A DNA stretch of 34,093 bases from Deltaproteobacteria bacterium (GCA_002753725.1 PEAL01000015.1:1-34093), one strand, 5' to 3'; positions 7,951 through 16,412 are shown, numbered from the stretch's first letter. The notes: generated by a model from the sequence alone, not told the origin. Numbers and translations: made by a program.

Positions 7951-8923
7951 CACTTTTCTCCATTGGCTCCTGGCGATAAAAAGGGAACGTCAATTGAAAA
8001 ACCGAACCCGTGTGTTTCGGATGATCGAAAATTGATATTTTGCCGCCATGCATTTTTGTTATACTATGGACCATGTAAAGGCCAAGACCACTACCTTTTG
8101 CAGAACGATCGTCAGCCTGTCCAATTTGAAAAAATTTTCTGAAAATTTTCTGTCTGTATTTTTTTTCAATACCAATGCCGTTATCTTCAAAGGACAGAAT
8201 CAATTTTTTTTTGCGTTTTTCCAGGCGAACAATGATTTTAGCGGTCTGACTGTCATTATAGATGATCGCATTATCAATTAAATTTCTAAAAAGCATTTCA
8301 AACAAGGCAATATTCATATTGAACATAAGCGGTGATTGCATCTGATGATCAAATGTTACAAGGCTTTTTGTAAATGAATGTTGATTGATTGAAATAAATT
8401 GCTCAATAAATTGAATTAAATCCACCGGCTCGACATCGTGTGTCTTATTTTGGGTTTCAAATCTGGAAATATTTAAAATATTATTAATATGTTCAGATAA
8501 CCGACTGACATCCATCAACATGAACGTTATATATTTTTTCTGATCTTCTGCGGACAGCTGATGATTCAGGAAGGTTTCTAAATACAATTGAATCGATGTC
8601 ACCGGTGTTTTAAGTTCATGCGTGTAATTATTGATAAAATTATTTTGCAATCGATAGAGCTGAAATGTTTTTTGATGGTACATAAAAATAATGATGATCC
8701 CTATCAAAATGATTCCAACCAGAATGGATAGCATCAAAATAACGACCCATGTTTCCATGGCCAACACTTTATCATGAGGCAAATCAAATTTTTCAACCAG
8801 TTCCATCAATCCGGAACTAACCTTGACATACCAGTAGATATATAAAAACAGAGATAGTCCAAGGGCCAATATTGAATAAATAAAAATTAAAATGGGATGG
8901 AACAGCCATTTCGATTGTGTCAT
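7907..8923 (-). CDS. Membrane sensor histidine kinase
   Basis: 338 residues. Two transmembrane helices (about 9-32 and 58-82) flank a short 25-residue periplasmic loop, and no HAMP domain is evident, so sensing is probably within the membrane or via a partner protein. The H-box NNYTHELKTPVTSIQLYLE holds His102. The ATPase domain shows the N-box NLIDNAIIYND, G1 FEDNGIGI, F-box and G2 KGSGLGLYMV. The C-terminus is charged and overlaps the start of the response regulator gene. The start overlaps the methyltransferase stop (ATGA at 8920-8923). Together with the regulator it forms a two-component system. The signal is unknown; co-transcription with phosphate transport and outer-membrane genes makes an envelope or nutrient signal plausible. 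Confidence 0.93.
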   Translation of the reverse strand: MTQSKWLFHPILIFIYSILALGLSLFLYIYWYVKVSSGLMELVEKFDLPHDKVLAMETWVVILMLSILVGIILIGIIIIFMYHQKTFQLYRLQNNFINNYTHELKTPVTSIQLYLETFLNHQLSAEDQKKYITFMLMDVSRLSEHINNILNISRFETQNKTHDVEPVDLIQFIEQFISINQHSFTKSLVTFDHQMQSPLMFNMNIALFEMLFRNLIDNAIIYNDSQTAKIIVRLEKRKKKLILSFEDNGIGIEKKYRQKIFRKFFQIGQADDRSAKGSGLGLYMVHSITKMHGGKISIFDHPKHTGSVFQLTFPFYRQEPMEKSDDRSASKKNTGDRR

Positions 8924-9582
8924 TGAACGACTTTTTTATTTTTTTCAGTTAATCGGGTGAGTAAAATGGTCTTTTTCTCATCTTTTGCCCGTAATTGTTT
9001 TCGCCAAACCTGAATTGTGTACCATTGTACCATCATATCTAAAAAAGGTTTACTTGCTTTTCGTGGTTCATTGGCAAGGAATATTTCACCTTCATCGGAT
9101 AAGTATTTATGGAACAAAGCAACAAGAGGAGAAAAATCACTGTCTTTATAGATCAATTCCGACCCCACAATCATATCAAATTTGCCATCCAGTTTTGGAT
9201 CATGCCAATCCAGAAGTTTGATATCGATCGTGTCACATGAATTGATGTGAGCATTGGCTTGAATAAATTGAAGCGCATGAGGATCGTATTCTGTCAGGGT
9301 GACGTTATGTCCAAAGGATGCTGCGATAATTCCAATGGCTCCCAGGCCTGCACCCAACTCAAGAATTTTCTTTGAGGATTGATTTTGACCGGCAAGATAA
9401 TCTGCTAAAACGAGCGATGCTTCCCAAATTTTTGCCCATAATGGAAAGTGATGTAAAACATCTGCCTGATTAATAAAAGGGTCCAAATCTTTAGGTATAA
9501 AAAAAGAGAATTGTTTATCTCGGATTGATAGAGAGACTTCTTCTGTTTCATAGGTTTGTTTAAAAGCTTGTATTGAAAACAT
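8920..9582 (-). CDS. SAM-dependent methyltransferase, METTL21/ETFB-lysine-type
   Basis: 220 residues with a Rossmann-type class I methyltransferase fold. The motif FPLWAKIWEASLVLADYL precedes motif I (ILELGAGLGAIGIIAA), and the acidic motif II is LTEYDP. LLDWHDP and MIVGSELIYK follow. This order matches the methyltransf_16 family, which includes protein-lysine methyltransferases such as METTL20/METTL21 and bacterial homologues acting on ETF-beta or translation factors. The substrate cannot be told from the sequence. The stop codon overlaps the kinase start by 4 nt, so it belongs to the same transcript as the two-component system, yet a mechanistic link is not obvious. Confidence 0.8.
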   Translation of the reverse strand: MFSIQAFKQTYETEEVSLSIRDKQFSFFIPKDLDPFINQADVLHHFPLWAKIWEASLVLADYLAGQNQSSKKILELGAGLGAIGIIAASFGHNVTLTEYDPHALQFIQANAHINSCDTIDIKLLDWHDPKLDGKFDMIVGSELIYKDSDFSPLVALFHKYLSDEGEIFLANEPRKASKPFLDMMVQWYTIQVWRKQLRAKDEKKTILLTRLTEKNKKVVQ

Positions 9583-9633
9583 TAAATTTCTTTCCGTTTA
9601 ATAATATACAGCGACACCCTTTTACAAAAAAAA

Positions 9634-9873
9634 TTAACATTCAATAATTATTCCGCAAGCGTCACACCGATAACGAACTTTTTGGGTTTCTGGTTCTTCA
9701 ATTTCATCAAAATCATAGTTTTTTTTCCCCATAGCCTCAAAGCATTCAGGGCAATAATTTTTTCCCAATTCTTCAGACGTAATGACCAGATGACACTGCC
9801 GGCATCGGAAGCGTTTCTGAAAATTGGGCTTAAGCAGAGAAATGATTTGATGATTACAGTCTAATGATTCCAT
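9634..9873 (-). CDS. Small zinc-ribbon protein
   Basis: 79 residues with three CxxC knuckles: CRQC, CPEC and CDAC, plus an N-terminal CNH and a C-terminal Cys. Two of them suggest one rubredoxin/zinc-ribbon site; the third pair may form a second site with the terminal cysteine. The first half (FRCRQCHLVITSEEL, NYCPECFE) looks like a short zinc-ribbon fold. There is no catalytic domain; such proteins are often nucleic-acid or protein adaptors. It begins 6 nt before the upstream lipoprotein's stop-side boundary (stop at 9880) and precedes the methyltransferase by 51 nt, inside a tight minus-strand gene run. Confidence 0.75.
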   Translation of the reverse strand: MESLDCNHQIISLLKPNFQKRFRCRQCHLVITSEELGKNYCPECFEAMGKKNYDFDEIEEPETQKVRYRCDACGIIIEC

Positions 9874-9879
9874 ATCGGT

Positions 9880-10728
9880 CTATTGTGTAAGGGTAATGCT
9901 TCTTGATATTTGGGCACTGTTTGACAATGTATCCTCAAGCTCAACAGTAATATTTAAAGCCCCTGTCTGATTGGTAAAACCTTCCATTAAACTGCTGGTG
10001 ATATTTCCATCTTTAATGGCTTCAATTTTTAGAACAAAATCTTGAGTTGTCTGATCGGCCAATCTTATAGGACCAATTTTAGGGGATGTCTTTATGATGT
10101 TACCTGCATTATCTTTCAGGTTTCGTTCAACATAATATTGGTAGACATTTAAATCCAGGTCTTGTGCTGTAATTTCCACTGTAAAATTATAATAAGTACT
10201 GGAATTCCAAGAATCCAACAGGATGCCGGGATACGTTTTATGGTAAAAAATCATATTGTCAATGGTTGGCGCATAGCCTGTGTTTACCTGAAGGATAGAT
10301 GTTTTCGTATCACTCTGTCCTTCTCTATCAATCACTTCAACAGTGAAAGAATAATAATGTGTTGCAGGTAATGATTTGATAAAATTTGGAAAGGTATAGG
10401 TGAACCGCACGTCCATTTGTTGAGACAACGAATGCGGGCCCTCAGTGTGATAAGGTGTACTGGTGTCACACGCAGCCGTTGTACACTGATCCACTTGAAC
10501 CTCTATGGTGTCGGCGTTTAAATCGTAATCTGAAATGGTGACCACAATGACACCATCATCTCCCTGGGTATAAGCATTGACTTGCGGGTTTTTTTCAGGA
10601 TTTTTGAAAAATGTCATTTGATTGATAGAAGGTTTAAATCCATTGATCGAATCACTTCCACCACACCCCCCCATGTTGAAAAGTGCTATCACTGTAATCA
10701 TTCCTGTCAAAGTTATGAGTCGTCTCAT
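9880..10728 (-). CDS. Lipoprotein with repeated Ig-like beta domains
   Basis: 282 residues. The N-terminus (MRRLITLTGMITVIALFNMG) ends in GGC, a lipobox-like site with Cys22, so lipid anchoring by Lgt/LspA/Lnt is likely. The rest is beta-rich with two or three related blocks, each beginning with a line like INQMTFFKN or IDNMIFYHK and containing a Y-x-F-x-V-E-V/I-x-x-x-D pattern (YYSFTVEVIDREG, YYNFTVEITAQDL). This suggests cadherin/PKD-like immunoglobulin folds. Two cysteines (CTTAAC) may pair. Function is unknown; it is probably an outer-membrane surface or periplasmic scaffold. It sits 11 nt downstream of the OmpW-like gene, which may be its partner. Confidence 0.75.
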   Translation of the reverse strand: MRRLITLTGMITVIALFNMGGCGGSDSINGFKPSINQMTFFKNPEKNPQVNAYTQGDDGVIVVTISDYDLNADTIEVQVDQCTTAACDTSTPYHTEGPHSLSQQMDVRFTYTFPNFIKSLPATHYYSFTVEVIDREGQSDTKTSILQVNTGYAPTIDNMIFYHKTYPGILLDSWNSSTYYNFTVEITAQDLDLNVYQYYVERNLKDNAGNIIKTSPKIGPIRLADQTTQDFVLKIEAIKDGNITSSLMEGFTNQTGALNITVELEDTLSNSAQISRSITLTQ

Positions 10729-10739
10729 TGTTTTTCCTC

Positions 10740-11366
10740 CTATTTAAAAAAGTATATCAACCCTATTCCAATATTCCAGGCATCCCAATCCAGATGATCA
10801 TTTTCTGTATCAGGTTTAAGATATTTGATATCAATATTCAAGGCTGTATTTTCTAAACGATTGATCCATAAATCTGCGCCAAATGTGTAATGAAATCCAA
10901 AAGCATCATCAATATCGACATCACTCACCGATGAATCAAAACTGTTAAAATAATAACCAAACCCTGCACCTAAATAAGGTTTGAAAATCGTATCAGTGGG
11001 TAAGTAAAATCGGGCGCTCAAGGTGAGGGGAAGGGTTGATAATTCTCCAATTTTAGCTTTTGTGCCTGCTGTTTTAATGTGAACACTTGAATTCATAATC
11101 GTGTCAAGGTTCACAGTCAGTGCAAAAATGTCATTGAACGTATACAGCATATGAATGCCAACCCCTGGAACATCATCAAACTGATAATCAACAGATACGC
11201 CATTCATATTCTTTGTTGTATCATTCATACTTGAATGGGATACTTGAAAGCCCATTCCAAAATTATTTTCCTGGCCTGTTTCATAAACCGATGTCCACTG
11301 TGCCCATGCACAAACCGGTAAAATACAAAAACTTACGATCCAGATCATCTTAACGACAAATTTCAT
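10740..11366 (-). CDS. OmpW-family outer-membrane beta-barrel
   Basis: 208 residues. A signal peptide (about 1-22, ending CAWA before QWTS) precedes an eight-stranded barrel. LSTLPLTLSARFYLP and FKPYLGAGFGYYF are the typical OmpW motifs, and the protein ends in LIYFFK with a near-terminal aromatic. OmpW proteins form narrow hydrophobic channels in the outer membrane. The ATG at 11366 is preceded by AAGGAG at good spacing; an upstream in-frame start at 11396 would add ten residues before the signal peptide and is rejected. It lies between the DUF47 gene (69 nt) and the lipoprotein gene (11 nt), consistent with a long operon. Confidence 0.85.
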   Translation of the reverse strand: MKFVVKMIWIVSFCILPVCAWAQWTSVYETGQENNFGMGFQVSHSSMNDTTKNMNGVSVDYQFDDVPGVGIHMLYTFNDIFALTVNLDTIMNSSVHIKTAGTKAKIGELSTLPLTLSARFYLPTDTIFKPYLGAGFGYYFNSFDSSVSDVDIDDAFGFHYTFGADLWINRLENTALNIDIKYLKPDTENDHLDWDAWNIGIGLIYFFK

Positions 11367-11435
11367 GATAAACTCCTTTTTGCTTGAATTGATCATTGCC
11401 TGAAATAATGGTGTACCCGGCCGTCATATAATTTT

Positions 11436-12104
11436 TTACCTGGAAATCATTGCTCGCATCATATCACCGGTATTTTCTGCATGATCAGCAATCGCCCCAA
11501 TATCTTCCACCAACCTGACCAGAAAAAAAACGTTGACCGGGTCTTTTTCAATCTCAAAGATTTTTCGCTTCAATTTTTTTTCAATGATATCCGCCTCATG
11601 TTCAAATTTTCGTAACTGATGAATGACATCCTTGACAGCATTTCGATCATCTTCTGAAAATGTCTGAAAATATTGAACGGCATTTTCAATCATTACGCTC
11701 AATTTTTCGATGGGATTCAATGTCATATCAACCAGATCTTTGATATCTTGAGCGATTTCATCATTAATTTTAAAATCAGGTTTAAAAGAAATCCAGTCCA
11801 GAACATCCTCAACTTTATCCAAAACTTTATCTTGTTCTTTTATGTATCTGAATATTTGGAATTTATCAACAGCCAAAAAGGTTCCTTTGGGTAAGTGACC
11901 GCGAATACGACGTTTGATCGCATCAGCGTCATTTTCCAGGCGCTTGACTTCTTTTCGAAATGCGCCAAAACTGTCACATTTGTCGGAGATCCTGCATTCA
12001 ATTGCCTGTTGAAATAAAAGCGAACATTCACTTACTTTTTCAGCATGTTCTTTCAATCCGACAAAGGGAGATGTCATGAACATATTTACAAACGGAATTC
12101 TCAT
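11436..12104 (-). CDS. DUF47/PhoU-like protein partnered with PiT permease
   Basis: 222 residues of almost entirely helical sequence, matching the DUF47 family (PhoU-like, TIGR00153). Hallmarks include SPFVGLKEHAEKV, ENDADAIKRRIRGHL, FQIFRYIKEQDKVLDKVEDV, and the C-terminal FFLVRLVEDIGAIADHAENTGD with metal-binding-type acidic residues. These proteins are encoded next to Pit permeases and are thought to regulate them. The ATG at 12104 follows AAGGAGTAGTGAA; the longer frame to 12161 has no such site. It is 53 nt downstream of the permease, so the two are almost certainly co-transcribed. Confidence 0.93.
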   Translation of the reverse strand: MRIPFVNMFMTSPFVGLKEHAEKVSECSLLFQQAIECRISDKCDSFGAFRKEVKRLENDADAIKRRIRGHLPKGTFLAVDKFQIFRYIKEQDKVLDKVEDVLDWISFKPDFKINDEIAQDIKDLVDMTLNPIEKLSVMIENAVQYFQTFSEDDRNAVKDVIHQLRKFEHEADIIEKKLKRKIFEIEKDPVNVFFLVRLVEDIGAIADHAENTGDMMRAMISR

Positions 12105-12157
12105 TTCACTACTCCTTATTATATTAAAAAAATTGATAAAAACGTTCAAATGAATAA

Positions 12158-13384
12158 TCAACTCATCAACTTAAAAATATAGAAAATAACCATGCTGGTT
12201 ATCGCAGCCGCTGGAACGGTAATGATCCAATAAACAATAACCTTACCAATAACGTTAAAATTGACAGCTTCAAGACCACGAGCAAGCCCCACACCAATTA
12301 CACCGCCGACAGCAGCATGCGTTGTTGATACAGGCAGGCCTAATTTTGAAGCGATTAACACGGTACTTGCTGCTGCAAAGTCAACAGAAAAACCTCGTGT
12401 ATTGGTCAATGTCGTTATTTTGTGACCAACAGTATCCATCACCCGGTAACCCCACATTGAAATACCAGCAGCAATCCCTACGCCACCAAACAACAATAAA
12501 AAAATGGGCACTGGAATTTTTGATCCGGCAGATCCTGTTTTAACTAAAAAATAAATCAATGCCAGGGGGCCAATAGCGTTGGCAACATCGTTTGCCCCTT
12601 GAGCCAGTGCCATATAACAGGATGTACCGATTTGAATTTTTCGAAAAATCATTTCGGTGGCATCCGATTTATTTGGATCGGTATAGATTGCAATAATTTT
12701 TGCACCAATGAGTCCTATCAGTAATGAAAAGACCAATGCAATGAGACTTGCAAGAGGCATCCCCATATTCAATGATTTACCCAAAGGTGTTTTAAATATA
12801 AATGACAGCACAACAATAAACACGGTCAAACCAATAAACAGTGGTGACAGCCTTATGGCTTTCAGGTAAGAATCTTTTTTCTTCAAAATAAATTTAACGA
12901 TGATTTTGAACATTAAAAAACTGAGTACAAGACTAAAAATCGGAGAAATGATCCAACTCATCACCACCGCGAGCAATTTGCTAAAATTAATTACAGAAAA
13001 ACCGCCAGCCATGATACCAAACCCGATCATTGATCCAACAATTGAGTGTGTGGTTGAAACAGGCAACGATTTCCAGGTTGCAAAGGTCACCCATAATGCC
13101 GATGACAATAATGCTGCAAGGGCACCAATCATCGCAATATGAGGGTCTGCCAATATTTCTGTTGAGACAATTCCTTTTCTGATCGTATTGGTGACATGAG
13201 CCCCAAGAAAAATAGCACCAACGATATTCAATATACCTGCAATAAAAACGGCCTGTCTGATTGTGATCGCTTTAGCTCCGACAGCCGAAGCCATTGAGTT
13301 AGCGACATCATTGGCGCCGATGTTCCAGGCCATATAAAAACCAAAGATATAACCTGCTATTAATACGATATGTTCAGTTCCCAT
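12158..13384 (-). CDS. pit: PiT-family inorganic phosphate transporter
   Basis: 408 residues with about ten transmembrane helices. The inverted-repeat signature of the PiT family is clear: the first copy has WNIGANDVANSMASAVGAKA and SLPVSTTHSIVGSMIG; the second has AQGANDVANAIGPLA and GLPVSTTHAAVGGVIG. It imports phosphate as a metal-phosphate complex coupled to protons or sodium in the inner membrane. The start at 13384 has AAAGGATTATC upstream; the open frame to 13471 is not supported by homology. It is the first gene of the minus-strand run down to 7216. The upstream 13385-13560 region is AT-rich and contains a small hairpin AAAAATCAGGATTTTT at 13516-13531. Confidence 0.95.
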   Translation of the reverse strand: MGTEHIVLIAGYIFGFYMAWNIGANDVANSMASAVGAKAITIRQAVFIAGILNIVGAIFLGAHVTNTIRKGIVSTEILADPHIAMIGALAALLSSALWVTFATWKSLPVSTTHSIVGSMIGFGIMAGGFSVINFSKLLAVVMSWIISPIFSLVLSFLMFKIIVKFILKKKDSYLKAIRLSPLFIGLTVFIVVLSFIFKTPLGKSLNMGMPLASLIALVFSLLIGLIGAKIIAIYTDPNKSDATEMIFRKIQIGTSCYMALAQGANDVANAIGPLALIYFLVKTGSAGSKIPVPIFLLLFGGVGIAAGISMWGYRVMDTVGHKITTLTNTRGFSVDFAAASTVLIASKLGLPVSTTHAAVGGVIGVGLARGLEAVNFNVIGKVIVYWIITVPAAAITSMVIFYIFKLMS

Positions 13385-13569
13385 GATAATCCTTTCGAGA
13401 GAGCATGATAATTTTAATTGATGATTCAATTTTGTGATGATTGAGTTATCAAAAACGAATATTTTTGACAACTGAATAAAAAAAAAGCTGATTGATTTGT
13501 ATTAGGTGCATTCCCAAAAATCAGGATTTTTGTTAATCAACATAACAGTGGTGTGTTGAATTCTTTGTG

Positions 13570-13598
13570 TTGACTTAGAAAAAAAATGATTTTAAAAT
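13570..13598 (+). promoter_or_regulatory. Sigma70-type promoter for hepT-mntA
   Basis: TTGACT (13570-13575) and TAAAAT (13593-13598) are spaced by 17 nt, near-consensus for a housekeeping promoter. It lies about 80 nt before the hepT start and points into the toxin-antitoxin pair. Confidence 0.6.
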
Positions 13599-13676
13599 GA
13601 AAATGAACAATGCTTCCCCCATCTGTTGGATACGCCCGCATCGGAATTCAATAAAACAATCATCAAAAGGAAAAAT

Positions 13677-14096
13677 ATGAACAAAAAAGATATTCGCTGG
13701 AAACAAAGATTTCAGAATTTTGAAAACGCATTTATGCGCTTGAAAGAAGCTGTGGAGATGACAGAATTAAACGAACTTGAAAGAAATGGATTAATTCAGC
13801 GGTTTGAATTTACACTTGATCTTTCATGGAAAGTCTTAAAAGATTTTTTAGAAGAAAAAAAATTTTCTTTTAAACCTTCACCCAAAGATACATTGCGATT
13901 GGCACAGCAGAGTAATTACATTAATTTTGCACAAGAATTAATGGATGGTCTTAGTATAAGGAATGAACTTTCGCATGATTATAGCGGTGAAAAATTTAAT
14001 CGTTCGGAAAAAATTCTACGAAAAGAAACTTTTGTTGCATTAGAAAAATTGTACAACTTTTTTATAAACGAAATGAACAATGATTCCTCCAGTTAA
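13677..14096 (+). CDS. hepT: HepT-like HEPN toxin (nucleotidyltransferase substrate-binding family)
   Basis: 139 residues, mostly helical, of the HI0074/NTase_sub_bind type: RWKQRFQNFENAFMRLKEAV, LIQRFEFTLDLSWKVLKDFL, and the HEPN motif IRNELSHDY (Arg-x4-His). In the type VII HepT/MntA system the HEPN protein is the RNase toxin and the nucleotidyltransferase neutralises it by AMPylating a tyrosine near the active site. Here the Tyr directly follows SHD, as in RxxxxHxY. The ATG at 13677 follows AGGAAAAAT; the longer frame from 13626 is less likely. It overlaps mntA by 17 nt. Confidence 0.9.
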   Translation: MNKKDIRWKQRFQNFENAFMRLKEAVEMTELNELERNGLIQRFEFTLDLSWKVLKDFLEEKKFSFKPSPKDTLRLAQQSNYINFAQELMDGLSIRNELSHDYSGEKFNRSEKILRKETFVALEKLYNFFINEMNNDSSS

Positions 14097-14433
14097 ACCC
14101 TGTGGCCCCCAAAAAAATATATTTGGATTAACCGACAGGGATATGAAAACATTCAATAAAATTTTTAAAAAATATCCCAACGTGAACAATGTTGTTGTCT
14201 TTGGGAGTCGCGCCAAAGGGTCTTATAAAAATGGCAGTGATATTGATCTGACAATTATGGATGAGACGATCAGCGATGGTGATATCATCAAAATGAAAAA
14301 TGATTTTGATGACAGCAGTTTGCCCTATTTTGTTGATTTGATTAATTACAAAACGTTAAAACAACAGGAACTGAAAAATCATATTGACCGTGTGGGGATC
14401 CCTTTTTATACCAGGACATCGCAACGTCATTGA
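14080..14433 (+). CDS. mntA: MntA-like minimal nucleotidyltransferase antitoxin
   Basis: 117 residues of the minimal nucleotidyltransferase (MNT) family. The catalytic signature GSRAKGSYKNGSDIDL gives GSx10DxD, and a third acidic residue follows in YFVDLINY. It should transfer AMP from ATP onto the HepT partner. The frame opens inside hepT, so translation is coupled. The family usually ends soon after a motif like HIDRVGIPFY; the last seven residues here (TRTSQRH) are encoded inside an inverted repeat (14391-14461), suggesting a 3' end altered by repeat DNA. The catalytic core looks intact. Confidence 0.9.
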   Translation: MIPPVKPCGPQKNIFGLTDRDMKTFNKIFKKYPNVNNVVVFGSRAKGSYKNGSDIDLTIMDETISDGDIIKMKNDFDDSSLPYFVDLINYKTLKQQELKNHIDRVGIPFYTRTSQRH

Positions 14434-14461
14434 TGTCTATACGTCCAGCGAGATCCCCACA
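14391..14461. repeat. Inverted repeat overlapping the 3' end of mntA
   Basis: TGTGGGGATC (14391-14400) and GATCCCCACA (14452-14461) are perfect 10-bp arms. Inside, GACATC (14415-14420) pairs with GATGTC (14432-14437), which includes the mntA stop. It is too long-looped for a simple terminator but could act as one or mark a small insertion. Confidence 0.6.
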
Positions 14462-14465
14462 GGAA

Positions 14466-14498
14466 CTAAGGAACCGTTATTAAATTTTGGTTCCTTAG
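14466..14498. repeat. Minimal CTAAGGAACC inverted repeat
   Basis: CTAAGGAACC (14466-14475) and GGTTCCTTAG (14489-14498) are perfect 10-bp arms around an AT-rich 13-nt loop. Read on the minus strand it begins CTAAGGAACCAAAATTTAAT, identical to the left 20 nt of the MITE-like element at 5744, so it looks like an internal-deletion derivative. It lies between the convergent mntA and yedF genes and may serve as a bidirectional terminator. Confidence 0.7.
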
Positions 14499-14514
14499 CT
14501 CTGTCATAGTGTGT

Positions 14515-15117
14515 TCAAGTAATATTAATCACTTTATCTGCCAATTGCATGGCTGTTACGATATCCAGCATATTGGTTGTTTCTCCTACTTCTTTTTGAT
14601 CAAGTATATTGTAATGCATTAAACAGGTTCCACAGACCAAAATATGCAAACCATTTTTTTCATATTCTCTCAGATCTTCTAAAACCTGAGAGCCATGAAT
14701 GGTTAACCGAACCCCATTATTGACAAATACCAATCGCCATAAATCCGGTCCCATTTCTCGCAACGTTTTAATGAAACTGATCATCAGCTTCACCCCCAAT
14801 TCCTCATCACCCAAACCGATGCGATCGGTCGCACACATAACCATAATTTTTTGATGATCGACTGTTGTATGGCTTTCAGGTGAATATTCCATTTGTAATG
14901 CACCATTTTGACGATAACCCATGATTATCCACTCATCATTGGTTCGTTCTTGTGTGGTTTGAAAGGCCTGAGAGTGTAAAAAGCGGTTTACATTTTGGTT
15001 TGCTGCTTCATTATCTACAATGATTTTAATCGATTGAACATTTCCTTTATCCACGGCTGCTTTTGTGTGCAGCACAGGTGCCGGACAATTTAATCCTCTT
15101 GCATCAATTTCTATCAT
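14515..15117 (-). CDS. yedF: YedF-type sulfurtransferase-like selenium metabolism protein
   Basis: 200 residues. The N-terminal TusA-like domain (about 1-70) has RGLNCPAPVLHTKAAV with the conserved Cys. The C-terminal domain (about 90-200) is DsrE-like: VMCATDRIGLGDEELGVKLM, FVNNGVRLTIHGS, then CGTCLMHYNILDQKEVGETT with two cysteines, and NMLDIV. This two-domain layout defines the YedF family linked to selenium or sulfur trafficking in anaerobes. It lies 35 nt downstream of the double-cubane reductase gene and is probably co-transcribed with it. Neither yedE nor selD is in the window, so the selenium link rests on family association. It ends in TGA; the bases beyond it enter repeat DNA, so recoding is not supported. 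Confidence 0.88.
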   Translation of the reverse strand: MIEIDARGLNCPAPVLHTKAAVDKGNVQSIKIIVDNEAANQNVNRFLHSQAFQTTQERTNDEWIIMGYRQNGALQMEYSPESHTTVDHQKIMVMCATDRIGLGDEELGVKLMISFIKTLREMGPDLWRLVFVNNGVRLTIHGSQVLEDLREYEKNGLHILVCGTCLMHYNILDQKEVGETTNMLDIVTAMQLADKVINIT

Positions 15118-15152
15118 GACCGATCCTTTTTTTTATTCGGTTGCTGTATAAA

Positions 15153-16322
15153 TTATAAACTTTCAAACAGTGCTTCGACTCTTGTTTTTAACTGGCCAAT
15201 GTCTCCACTGGAATAATCTGTTTCTATTTTCAGAAAAGGTAAATGGTGTTTTTCAGAAACAAACTGTCCCACTTTATACGATTCTACATTATAGGCATGA
15301 CATGCTTGCAATACAAAATCGATCACAACATCTGGTTTGAAACGGTCAATCAACAAAGATAAATCGTTCAAACGTTTATTATTAGGCGTCATACAGGCAC
15401 AGGGAATTTTCAGGTAACGACGGGCAATGGCATCAACAGGGTCACCGGTGTTTTCATCAAATAGTTCCATGAATGATTTCATTCCAGTACAAGAATCAGG
15501 CGCAAGAACAACCCCGCCAGCCTCTTCAATGACGTTAAAAATTTTTGTTGCATCTCCACCAATAGGGCATCCGGTAACCAACACACGCGGAGAATCCGGC
15601 TTGCCAAAATACACCCCCTCTTTTACACGATTATCCAGCTTTTTGATCAATTTTTCTAAAAGCGGAACCATTTCTTCCCCGGTTGAAGGCAACGCCAGAA
15701 ATCCAACATCATAAATTTCTTTCCAGGAAATCGCTGGGGGGGTTAATGATGCATAATCGAATATTTTTTGCATCAGACGATTTTTTTTGTTTGCCCATTG
15801 AATGGCATGTTCGATTTTTTCATTATTGGTTGTATGATCAAAGTTTTTTTCAAGAAACGCCTGCAAGTTTAAAATCATATTTTTCCAGTTCAAACTGGCA
15901 CTGATTTCATCAGGCATCTGAGGCAAGTCCATTACAAATGTTGGTTTTATATCAGCGATCATTTCAAACATTTTCTTTTTGCCATCACAGGTTGTTTCGG
16001 CAATGACCGCATCTGACAGGGCGTAAAAAGGGCAGGCACCTTCCATAATAAATCCATAACTTGATTTAATCAGAGGGCATAAATTTGCAGGCAAAACGGT
16101 TTCTGCAGATTCTATGGGTGAATGCGAGAAGGAACAAAGGACTGCTGGCACAATGCCCATTGATTGAATGAGTTCAACAGGCGCATATCCGCAATATATG
16201 CCAACAACAGGATGGTTTTCTTTTTTGCGAGATTCCACATATTTAAGAACACGCTTAGGAGCCATACCATCCAGGCCATCGTTCATTAAAGGTTCAAATC
16301 CGGAAAAAGATTGAATCGACAT
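15153..16322 (-). CDS. Double-cubane-cluster anaerobic reductase (HgdB/YjiM-like)
   Basis: 389 residues of the 2-hydroxyacyl-CoA dehydratase D-component superfamily. Seen in order: VVGIYCGYAPVELIQSMGIV, LPANLCPLIKSSYGF, ETTCDGKKKMFE, VTGCPIGGD, DSCTG and VLQACHAYNVES, with many conserved cysteines able to ligate iron-sulfur clusters. Such proteins carry a [4Fe4S] or double-cubane cluster and perform ATP-driven low-potential reductions when activated by a partner ATPase (HgdC-like), which is not in the window. The pairing with yedF recurs in anaerobes. The ATG at 16322 follows AAAAGGAGATG; a frame to 16358 is not needed. A structured leader lies about 100 nt upstream. Confidence 0.88.
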   Translation of the reverse strand: MSIQSFSGFEPLMNDGLDGMAPKRVLKYVESRKKENHPVVGIYCGYAPVELIQSMGIVPAVLCSFSHSPIESAETVLPANLCPLIKSSYGFIMEGACPFYALSDAVIAETTCDGKKKMFEMIADIKPTFVMDLPQMPDEISASLNWKNMILNLQAFLEKNFDHTTNNEKIEHAIQWANKKNRLMQKIFDYASLTPPAISWKEIYDVGFLALPSTGEEMVPLLEKLIKKLDNRVKEGVYFGKPDSPRVLVTGCPIGGDATKIFNVIEEAGGVVLAPDSCTGMKSFMELFDENTGDPVDAIARRYLKIPCACMTPNNKRLNDLSLLIDRFKPDVVIDFVLQACHAYNVESYKVGQFVSEKHHLPFLKIETDYSSGDIGQLKTRVEALFESL

Positions 16323-16412
16323 AAAAAACATCTCCTTTTCAAAAATAATTATAATCATCCTAAAAAATTTTTGAATGATTATGAGTAAAAATAATGTTTA
16401 CGGCATCCTACA

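Noticed and set aside
14490..14517. YedF TGA stop as a possible selenocysteine codon
   Set aside because: Reading on past it enters the CTAAGGAACC repeat and gives no conserved sequence; the domain is already complete.
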